A stretch of DNA of 9,951 nt, from positions 1 through 9,951 of the forward strand of contig JAEUKU010000005.1 in NCBI GenBank assembly GCA_016794075.1, in the 5' to 3' direction. The notes under the pieces were generated by a model. It was given only the letters and a program-made list of their open reading frames with translations, searched no databases and was not told where the DNA came from. Origin of the DNA: Rhodospirillaceae bacterium. Its GTDB lineage: Bacteria > Pseudomonadota > Alphaproteobacteria > Dongiales > Dongiaceae. Below, piece after piece: positions 1-4,877 of this stretch (position 1 is its first letter; every line of letters begins with the position of its first letter). Both the position numbers and the translations under genes were made by a program.

Positions 1-1
1 A

Positions 2-904
2 GTAGCCGCTCTCGTCGCCTTGGGTCTGGCGACCGGCTTGACCGTTGCGCCCTGGCCGCCGGCCACGGCGCAGGAGAGCACCTATCAGCCCTGGGGCGGC
101 AGCACCCAGGCGCAGGGCCAGACCGCCGACCAGAAGCTGCAAAAGCTGGTGACCGATCTCAACGCCCTGATCAAGAAGGCGGAGGATGCCAACGCCGCCG
201 ACCCCAATTTCCTCGCCGACCTGAAAAAGCTGGCGGCGCAGTATCAGGCGGCACCCGCCGCGCTCGGCGGGCCCGGCGTTGTCTTCCTCTATGACGACTT
301 CAAGGACGGCAACTACACCGCCAATCCGGTGTGGAAGGTGAGCGCCGGCACCTGGAAGGTCGACACCAAGGGCGCCAACACGGGCCTTTCGAGCACCATC
401 GGCCAGGCGCCGAGCAAGAAGATCACCGGCAACGATGTGCTGAACGCCATCCTCGGCCAGCAGCAGCAGGCGGAGCCGCAATCGACCTATGCGTCGATCT
501 ACAGCGCGGTGCCGATGTCGAACGTCTTCAGGATGAGCATGAAGTTCGTCTCCGGCAACACCAACGGCCCGCTCAACATCGGCCCCTATCAGGGCGCCAA
601 CGCCGCCAGCGCCTATCGCCTGGTCTACCAGCCGGGCAACGAGGTCGGCTTCGTCCTGCAGCGCGTGGTCGGCAACCAGGTGACCCAGATCGGCACCTAC
701 AACGATCCGGTCAACCTGGAGGACGGCAAGGTGCATGAGCTGAAATGGCAGCGCGAGTCGACCGGCAAGATGCGCGTCTATCTCGACGGCCAGCAGCTGA
801 TCATCGCCACCGACACCAAGATCGCCGGTAATCTCGACGGCTGGCTCAACATCAACCAGGGCGGCAGCTACTGGATCCGCGAGATCAAGGTCGAGGGCAT
901 GTAG
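2..904 (+). CDS. Secreted protein with probable LamG/concanavalin-like domain (5' end missing)
   Basis: The reading frame is open to the left edge, so the gene starts outside the window. The TTG at position 20 lies inside the signal peptide and is unlikely to be the start. The visible N-terminus is a hydrophobic Val/Ala/Leu/Gly stretch ending in an Ala-Thr-Ala motif before Gln-Glu-Ser, a typical signal peptidase I site, so the product is probably exported to the periplasm or outside. Next comes a Gln/Lys/Ala-rich segment, probably helical (about 25-80 residues in). The last 200 or so residues are rich in Gly, Asn, Thr and aromatics. The blocks FLYDDFKDGNY, VWKVSAGTWKVD, ELKWQRESTGKMRVYLDGQQL and a WIREIKVEGM end resemble LamG or DUF1080-type jelly-roll domains, which often bind glycans. 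No catalytic residues are recognised and the ligand is unknown. The gene is convergent with the dehydrogenase gene to its right. Coding status is solid; the fold is an inference from pattern. Confidence 0.8.
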   Translation, partial: VAALVALGLATGLTVAPWPPATAQESTYQPWGGSTQAQGQTADQKLQKLVTDLNALIKKAEDANAADPNFLADLKKLAAQYQAAPAALGGPGVVFLYDDFKDGNYTANPVWKVSAGTWKVDTKGANTGLSSTIGQAPSKKITGNDVLNAILGQQQQAEPQSTYASIYSAVPMSNVFRMSMKFVSGNTNGPLNIGPYQGANAASAYRLVYQPGNEVGFVLQRVVGNQVTQIGTYNDPVNLEDGKVHELKWQRESTGKMRVYLDGQQLIIATDTKIAGNLDGWLNINQGGSYWIREIKVEGM

Positions 905-907
905 GGC

Positions 908-988
908 GGAAGCCGGAAGCCGGAAGTCAGAATCGCGATGCTGCTATATTGTCATCTGACTTCTGACTTCTGACTTCTGACTTCCGAC
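908..988. repeat. Heptanucleotide repeats in inverted arrangement between convergent genes
   Basis: The right half holds five consecutive 7-bp units: ATCTGAC at 954-960, TTCTGAC at 961-967, 968-974 and 975-981, then TTCCGAC at 982-988. The left half holds units of the opposite sense: GGAAGCC at 908-914 and 915-921, then GGAAGTC at 922-928 followed by AGAA. CGGAAGTCAGAA (921-932) is the exact reverse complement of TTCTGACTTCCG (975-986), giving a 12-bp stem with a 42-nt AT-richer loop. The element fills nearly all of the gap between two converging genes, so it could act as a bidirectional transcription barrier. It lacks the T-tract of an intrinsic terminator. Confidence 0.8.
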
Positions 989-990
989 TG

Positions 991-2349
991 CTACTGCGCC
1001 GCTGCGCGCGCGCCGCCGAAACGCCGCTCCATCTCGCGCCGGAACTGGAACGCCGGGTCAGCTTCGTCGACGGCGACGTCGTTCCAGGTGAGGCACTGCC
1101 CCGCCGGCACCGGGCGGCGCAGCTTGACGCGATGCGCGAGCCCGATGGGCAGGCCGCCGATGCGCAAGCTCTCCGTCGCCGGCAGCAGCCTGCCCCAGAC
1201 GGTGAAGCCGCCTTCGCCGTCCAGCATCTCGCCGTTCTTGAGATCGCGCTTCGCCGTCGCCACCACGTCGCCACGGAACCCCGTCGGCGCACCGGTCGCT
1301 TCGCGCCGCAGCCCGGCGCTCGCCACCGAGATGCCGAGTTCGAGCCCGATCAGGTGGTAGGGCTTGTAGAGCGCGCTGTAGCGGCCGCTCGGATCCGTCA
1401 CCAGGCCGTATTCGGCGAAGCAGCGCTGCACATAATCGCTCGGCGCCTCGAACACCACATAGACGCCCCAGCGCAGGTCGCGGAACACCGGCCGCCCGTC
1501 GCGCTCCAGCGAGGAGATCACCTCCACCTGCCCCTTGTGATCGAGCTGCCCGCCTTCTTCTCTAGGCCGCAGCACGCGCGGCAGATCGTCGACGCCGCAG
1601 GGCGGGAAGTGCAAGCCGTCCGCCGCCGGCGTGAGGCCGGTGGCGTTGGCCACCGCCGCCATCTCGATCGCCGATTTGGTGCCGTCGAGGAAGGAGTTGA
1701 ACATCTGCGGATTCATGCCGCCCTGCTTCGCCTGCTCGGCGGTCAAGCCGTAATGCTGCCACACCGTCTCCGGCGTCGAGGCGTGATAGGCGGGCAGGTA
1801 TTTGGTGCCCTTGCCCGCCGCGACCACGTCGAAGCCGCAGGCGCGCGCCCAATCGACCTGCTCGGCGATCAGCGCCGGCTGGTCACCATAGGCGAGGCTG
1901 TAGACCACGCCCGCCGCCCGCGCCTTCTCCGCCAGGAGCGGCCCAGCCAGCGCGTCGGCCTCCACGTTCACCATGACGATATGCTTGCCGTTGGCGAAGG
2001 CGGCCAGCGCGTGGCGGATGCCGGCGGCGGGATGGCCGGTCGCGTCGACCACCACGTCGAGCGCCGGATGCGCGATCAGCGTCGCCGCATCATCGCCGAC
2101 CCAGGTGTCGCCGTGCTGCGCCGCATCGCCCGGGCTCCGCGCCGCGATCTGCTCGGCCGGCCAGCCCACCTGCATGAGTGCGGCGCGTCCGCGCGCCGGG
2201 TCGAGATCGGCGACGCCCAGCAGATGCAGCCCGGGCGTGCGCCGCGCCTGGGCGAGGAACATGGAGCCGAATTTGCCGGCGCCGATCAGCCCGACGCGCA
2301 GGGGCTTGCCGGCGGAAGCGCGCGCCAGCAGCAGCTTATGCAGGTTCAT
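991..2349 (-). CDS. NAD(P)-binding dehydrogenase-like protein with C-terminal SAF domain (COG4091-like)
   Basis: This is a 452-residue protein. The N-terminus has a Rossmann nucleotide-binding loop, GLIGAGKFG (residues 20-28), and a strand ending in an acidic ADLD (47-50), which would bind the ribose of NAD. The following blocks, VVDATGHP (100-107) and an SLAYGDQPAL segment (151-160), match homoserine-dehydrogenase-like proteins of the COG4091 type. Residues about 360-430 form a SAF domain (GDVVATAKRDLKNGEMLDGEGG; PAGQCLTWNDVAV), the fold shared with FlgA and antifreeze-like sialic acid synthase domains. The family is usually annotated as a predicted homoserine dehydrogenase or oxidoreductase. 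I do not assign a substrate, and real homoserine dehydrogenase activity is unlikely given the setting. The ATG at 2349 was chosen because AAGGAGG (2362-2356) sits 6 nt upstream. An open frame continues to 2523, but that part lies inside the dioxygenase gene. It is the last gene of the gntR operon, 11 nt after the dioxygenase. Confidence 0.88.
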   Translation of the reverse strand: MNLHKLLLARASAGKPLRVGLIGAGKFGSMFLAQARRTPGLHLLGVADLDPARGRAALMQVGWPAEQIAARSPGDAAQHGDTWVGDDAATLIAHPALDVVVDATGHPAAGIRHALAAFANGKHIVMVNVEADALAGPLLAEKARAAGVVYSLAYGDQPALIAEQVDWARACGFDVVAAGKGTKYLPAYHASTPETVWQHYGLTAEQAKQGGMNPQMFNSFLDGTKSAIEMAAVANATGLTPAADGLHFPPCGVDDLPRVLRPREEGGQLDHKGQVEVISSLERDGRPVFRDLRWGVYVVFEAPSDYVQRCFAEYGLVTDPSGRYSALYKPYHLIGLELGISVASAGLRREATGAPTGFRGDVVATAKRDLKNGEMLDGEGGFTVWGRLLPATESLRIGGLPIGLAHRVKLRRPVPAGQCLTWNDVAVDEADPAFQFRREMERRFGGARAAAQ

Positions 2350-2355
2350 CGATCG

Positions 2356-2362
2356 CCTCCTT
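2356..2362 (-). promoter_or_regulatory. RBS of the SAF-domain dehydrogenase gene, overlapping the preceding stop codon
   Basis: The minus strand reads AAGGAGG, then 6 nt, then ATG (2349). The first two bases belong to the TAA stop of the dioxygenase gene (2363-2361), so termination of one gene places the ribosome next to the start of the next. This fixes the start at 2349 rather than at the upstream in-frame start. Confidence 0.8.
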
Positions 2363-3164
2363 ACGCCGCGCTGCGCCGTTTGCGGGCGTATTCCACCAGG
2401 CAGTCGTCGGGCAGCATGTCGATCGGCGTGAAGTCGCGATTGGCGATCCAGGCCGGCCGCTTGAAGCGCCGGATGGCGTTGTCGCAGCGGTTGAGTGACA
2501 GGTAGAGGATCCAGCGCGACCACGGCGTCAGATTGCAGCCCGATGCGTGCACCAGGTTGCCGTGGAACAGCAGGATGGAGCCCGGCGGCCCCTTCGGCGC
2601 TACGATGCCGCCTTCGTTCACCAGGCGCGCAATGGTCTCGTTGTCCATGGTCCAGAGCGGATAGGAGGTCGTGGTGACGTCGTGCTTCGCCTCCAGCCGG
2701 CCCAGGCGATGGCTCTTCGGAATGAACATGAGCGGGCCGTTGAACTCATTGGCCTCGGCCAGGAACAAGGCGATGTTCATGGCGTTGGGCGCCGGCATGT
2801 CGTCGTCGTTGAACCAGGTGGCGTAATCCTGGTGCCATTGCCACACGGCGCCGTCGAAGGCCGCCTTGGCGTTGATCTTGAACTGATGCATGTAGAGCTT
2901 GTCGGAGCCGAGCAATTGCATGCCCGGCTCCACCAGGCGCGGATGCCGTGCCACCATCTCGTAGACCGGGTTCCAGGTCTGCACATAGAAGGCCGAACGC
3001 GGCGACTTCGAATCCTTTTCGCGGATCACCTCCGGCCGTTCCTGGGCGAACATGCCCGGCATCTCGCCGGCCAGCAGCGCCATCTCCTCCGCCGTGAAGA
3101 CGTTGGGCAGGAACAGGTAGCCCTCTTCCTGGAATGTCGCGATCTGCTCTTGCGTCAACTTCAT
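2361..3164 (-). CDS. Phytanoyl-CoA dioxygenase (PhyH) family Fe(II)/2-oxoglutarate oxygenase
   Basis: This 267-residue protein is a non-haem iron oxygenase of the PhyH family. The family couples oxidative decarboxylation of 2-oxoglutarate to hydroxylation of a substrate in the cytoplasm. The iron triad is visible: H111 and D113 in WQWHQDYATW, and distal H206 in NLVHASGCN. R217 (SRWIL), about 11 residues after the distal His, fits the 2-oxoglutarate anchor. NGPLMFIPKSH (142-152) and the acidic DDDMP loop (120-124) recall ectoine hydroxylase EctD. However, EctD is longer (around 300 residues), and no ectABC genes are nearby, so I do not name it ectD. Other members act on amino acids, acyl chains or phosphonates. 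The ATG at 3164 is preceded by AGGAGG with 8-nt spacing and overlaps the regulator's stop as ATGA. The three-gene setting suggests a catabolic or modifying step under GntR control. Confidence 0.9.
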   Translation of the reverse strand: MKLTQEQIATFQEEGYLFLPNVFTAEEMALLAGEMPGMFAQERPEVIREKDSKSPRSAFYVQTWNPVYEMVARHPRLVEPGMQLLGSDKLYMHQFKINAKAAFDGAVWQWHQDYATWFNDDDMPAPNAMNIALFLAEANEFNGPLMFIPKSHRLGRLEAKHDVTTTSYPLWTMDNETIARLVNEGGIVAPKGPPGSILLFHGNLVHASGCNLTPWSRWILYLSLNRCDNAIRRFKRPAWIANRDFTPIDMLPDDCLVEYARKRRSAA

Positions 3165-3865
3165 GTGCGCTTCCTCCTCTTCGTCGTCTTGTCCGCATGC
3201 TCCCCGCGCGCGGCGCCGGCGAGCAGCGGCAGCAGGTTGGCCAGCGCCTGGTCGGCGTGATGGCGCGCCGCCGTCTCGGCCGCCTGGGCGTCGCCCTTGA
3301 TGAGGGCGTCGAGGATTGCCTGGTGCTCGTCCCAGATGCTGTCGCGCGCCCGGTAGCGCAGCAGGTAGCTGCCCATCACCCGGCGGATGTGGTGCCAATG
3401 CGGCGCGGCGGTCTCACCGATCACCGGGTTGCCGGACAACCGGTAGAGGAACTGGTGAAACCGCATATCGGTTTCGATCAGGCGCTTGAGCGAGCCGGAG
3501 GCCACCGCCGCGCGGCCCTCGGCGATCAGCTGCGCGCCCCACATTCTGGCCTCGGTCCTGCCGCGCAAGGCCGCTCCGCGCGCCGCCGCGCCGTCAAGCG
3601 CGCTCCGCACCTCATAGAGATGAGCGATGGAGTCGGGCTCAAGGGGTGCCACGACGATGCCGCGGCGGCCGGAATCGCGCACGAAGCCCTGCAGCTTCAG
3701 TAGCAGCAGCGCCTGGATCACCGGCTGGCGCGAGACGTCCAGCCGCAGGGCCAGCTCGTCCTGGGTCACGCGCTGGCCGGAGGCGAGTTCGCCATCGCAG
3801 ATCGCGTCCAGGATCGCGGTGTAGACGCGGTCGGTCAGCGACGGCTCGATCGGCAGATGCTTCAC
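3161..3865 (-). CDS. GntR family transcriptional regulator, FCD subfamily
   Basis: With a GTG start at 3865 the protein is 234 residues, normal for FCD-type GntR regulators. The N-terminal winged helix-turn-helix spans about residues 8-75 (LTDRVYTAILDAI; TQDELALRLDVSRQPVIQALLLL; then the wing GRRGIVV). The C-terminal all-helical FCD domain (about 83-215) shows the usual metal-site pattern: D133 and H137 in ETDMRFHQFL, H181 in DEHQAI, and H203 in AARHHADQ. Such domains bind carboxylate ligands, often through Zn or another metal, and ligand binding usually releases the repressor. The C-terminus is strongly basic (KTTKRRKRT). GTG at 3865 has GGGGAG 9 nt upstream. An open frame runs on to 4093, but it would cross the operator and the SRPBCC gene. 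The stop codon overlaps the dioxygenase ATG by 4 nt, so it is the first gene of that operon and probably its local regulator. Confidence 0.9.
   Translation of the reverse strand: MKHLPIEPSLTDRVYTAILDAICDGELASGQRVTQDELALRLDVSRQPVIQALLLLKLQGFVRDSGRRGIVVAPLEPDSIAHLYEVRSALDGAAARGAALRGRTEARMWGAQLIAEGRAAVASGSLKRLIETDMRFHQFLYRLSGNPVIGETAAPHWHHIRRVMGSYLLRYRARDSIWDEHQAILDALIKGDAQAAETAARHHADQALANLLPLLAGAARGEHADKTTKRRKRT
3173..3178 (-). promoter_or_regulatory. RBS of the dioxygenase gene
   Basis: AGGAGG on the minus strand lies 8 nt before ATG 3164, inside the end of the gntR coding region. It decides the dioxygenase start, since the open frame itself continues upstream to 3398. Confidence 0.8.
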
Positions 3866-3899
3866 CTGGGCTGGCTCCCCGCTGAGCGCTTCCGTGATC

Positions 3900-3919
3900 T
3901 TGTATACGGTATTCGATAC
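3900..3919. promoter_or_regulatory. Candidate GntR operator
   Basis: This AT-rich patch in GC-rich DNA reads TTGTATACGGTATTCGATAC on the + strand. It contains the palindrome GTATAC (3902-3907) and the palindromic-armed GTAT-TCG-ATAC (3909-3919). FCD-type GntR regulators commonly bind TTGTATACAA-like sites. It lies about 35 nt upstream of the proposed gntR start and overlaps the predicted -10 element, which fits autorepression. That this regulator binds here is an inference. Confidence 0.6.
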
Positions 3920-3934
3920 GCCGCAGCCTGGCAA
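3906..3934 (-). promoter_or_regulatory. Predicted promoter of the gntR-dioxygenase-dehydrogenase operon
   Basis: On the minus strand, TTGCCA (3934-3929, five of six matches to the -35 consensus) is followed by 17 nt and then TACCGT (3911-3906), a weak -10. The candidate GntR operator overlaps the -10 and much of the spacer. The gap between the SRPBCC stop and the gntR start is 85 nt and contains only this promoter, the operator and the RBS. Transcription may also read through from arsR, which is on the same strand. Confidence 0.4.
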
Positions 3935-3950
3935 GGGTGCCGGCCCGTGC

Positions 3951-4424
3951 TCAGCCCGGCGACGCCAGGTAACGCGCCAAATGCTGCGAGAGGATCTGCG
4001 TCCAGCCGCTCTGGTAGTTGTCGCGCGTCGCCTGGGCCTTGGCGCCGAGGCGCTCCCAGCCGCGATGCACCAGGCTGAGCCGCGTGCCGGCACCCTCCGC
4101 GGTAAAGGTGAGTTCCAGCAGCTGATGTGTCTCCGCCATGCGCCCGGGGTGCCAGGTCATGGTCAATCGATGGGGCGGCGACCATTCGAGCACGCGGCCC
4201 CACTCATGCTCCGCGCCGTCGGCGGCGGTCTCATAGACGCGACCACCGACGCGCGGCTCGATTTGGACGCCGCGCGCCTTTTCCTGGCCGATCGAATGCG
4301 TGGCGAGCGGCCACCATTGCGCGATCTCCGCGGTGAAGGCTTCGAACGCGCGGGCCGGCGCGCAGGGCAACAGCACCGATTTCTCCACCGGCGGCACATG
4401 GAATGCGGCGATAGGTTCAGTCAT
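3951..4424 (-). CDS. SRPBCC family protein (AHSA1-like)
   Basis: This 157-residue cytoplasmic protein has the helix-grip START/SRPBCC pattern of the AHSA1 (activator of Hsp90 ATPase homologue 1-like) family. It opens with IEKS-type strand VEKSVLLPCAPARAFEAFT (residues 13-31) and WWPLATHSIG (38-46). GGRVYE (60-65), WGRVLEWSPPHRLTMTWHPG (75-94) and LELTFTAEGAGTRLSLVHRGWERLG (103-127) follow. The last part is the long C-terminal helix that closes the hydrophobic pocket (SGWTQILSQHLARYL). The family binds hydrophobic ligands; bacterial members paired with ArsR regulators have no agreed function. The ATG at 4424 has AGGAG 7 nt upstream. An earlier ATG at 4445 lies deeper in arsR and has no such site. 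The gene overlaps the arsR stop by 8 nt, so the two are probably co-translated. Confidence 0.88.
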   Translation of the reverse strand: MTEPIAAFHVPPVEKSVLLPCAPARAFEAFTAEIAQWWPLATHSIGQEKARGVQIEPRVGGRVYETAADGAEHEWGRVLEWSPPHRLTMTWHPGRMAETHQLLELTFTAEGAGTRLSLVHRGWERLGAKAQATRDNYQSGWTQILSQHLARYLASPG

Positions 4425-4731
4425 CGGATTTCTCCTGCGCCACATGCGCGGCGAAGGCCGCCAGCGCGTCCTCCCACAATCCGTCGAGATAGGCGCGCAG
4501 CTCGCCCAGGCCCTGCGGCGCGATGGCGTAGACGTGCCGTGTGCCGGCCGGCATCTGCACCACCAGGCCGCACTCCTTCAGCAGCTTCAGGTGCTGCGAC
4601 ACCGCCGGCCGGCTGACCGGCAGCCCGGCCGCGATCTCGCCGACCCGCCGCGGCCCATGGCGCAGTTTTTCCAGGATCCGACGCCGCGTCGGGTCCGCCA
4701 GGGCGTCGAGGGCGAATCTGGCGTTAGTCAT
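4417..4731 (-). CDS. ArsR family winged helix transcriptional regulator
   Basis: This is a 104-residue DNA-binding protein. It has the ArsR-type opening LADPTRRRILEKL (residues 11-23). The helix-turn-helix follows, GEIAAGLPVSRPAVSQHLKLL (31-51), then a wing around VVQMPAGTRHVYAI (57-70) and a C-terminal dimer helix. The ELCVC metal-binding motif of arsenic and cadmium sensors is absent. The only cysteine is C54, so it is probably not a metal sensor but the type that pairs with SRPBCC proteins. ATG 4731 is preferred; a GTG at 4734 immediately before it is the alternative. No Shine-Dalgarno sequence precedes either, and a predicted promoter ends right at the ATG, which suggests a leaderless message. 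It is divergent from the P-type ATPase gene and overlaps the SRPBCC gene downstream. Confidence 0.9.
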   Translation of the reverse strand: MTNARFALDALADPTRRRILEKLRHGPRRVGEIAAGLPVSRPAVSQHLKLLKECGLVVQMPAGTRHVYAIAPQGLGELRAYLDGLWEDALAAFAAHVAQEKSDD

Positions 4732-4733
4732 CA

Positions 4734-4756
4734 CTTACGGTAAGAGATAGCTTACC
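4734..4756. promoter_or_regulatory. Candidate ArsR operator
   Basis: GGTAAG (4739-4744), 6 nt, then CTTACC (4751-4756) form a perfect 6-6-6 inverted repeat. A third half-site, CTTAC (4734-4738), makes CTTACGGTAAG (4734-4744) a second overlapping palindrome. The site abuts the arsR start codon and overlaps its predicted -10 and spacer. This is the usual place for an autorepressing ArsR protein to bind. It also lies in the divergent region shared with the ATPase gene. Confidence 0.65.
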
Positions 4757-4765
4757 AAAAATCAA
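4737..4765 (-). promoter_or_regulatory. Predicted arsR promoter, leaderless
   Basis: On the minus strand, TTGATT (4765-4760) is followed by 17 nt and TACCGT (4742-4737). Counting 5 nt past the -10 lands on the A of ATG 4731, so the mRNA probably begins at or next to the start codon. The absence of a Shine-Dalgarno sequence agrees. The operator overlaps both the -10 and the spacer. Confidence 0.45.
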
Positions 4766-4877
4766 GCTGGGAAGCCTAGGCGCGCAAAGTCCGGTGGATC
4801 GCGCGATCATTGCGCCGGCCCGCTCGCTCGGCTCAGATGGCTCGACGACCAGATCGCAACCGCGACGGACCCCGGAA

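Noticed and set aside
921..986. Intrinsic Rho-independent terminator
   Set aside because: The 12-bp stem has a 42-nt loop and no following T-tract on either strand. It was kept only as a repeat with possible termination effect.
1132..2505. Long + strand open frame (457 codons) opposite the dehydrogenase and part of the dioxygenase gene
   Set aside because: It is an antisense shadow in GC-rich DNA. Its translation is Arg/His/Gly-rich with no recognisable domain, while the minus strand encodes clear conserved families.
2350..2523. Extended N-terminus of the SAF-domain dehydrogenase
   Set aside because: The extra residues are Arg-rich shadow sequence within the dioxygenase gene. The ATG at 2349 has a strong RBS and the Rossmann fold follows directly.
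2361..3164. Naming the dioxygenase ectoine hydroxylase (ectD)
   Set aside because: The catalytic motifs are similar, but the protein is shorter than typical EctD, and no ectA, ectB or ectC gene is in the window. The partners are a dehydrogenase and a GntR regulator.
3866..4093. Extended N-terminus of the GntR regulator
   Set aside because: It would cross the operator candidate and overlap the SRPBCC gene by more than 140 nt. The family's winged helix starts a few residues after GTG 3865.
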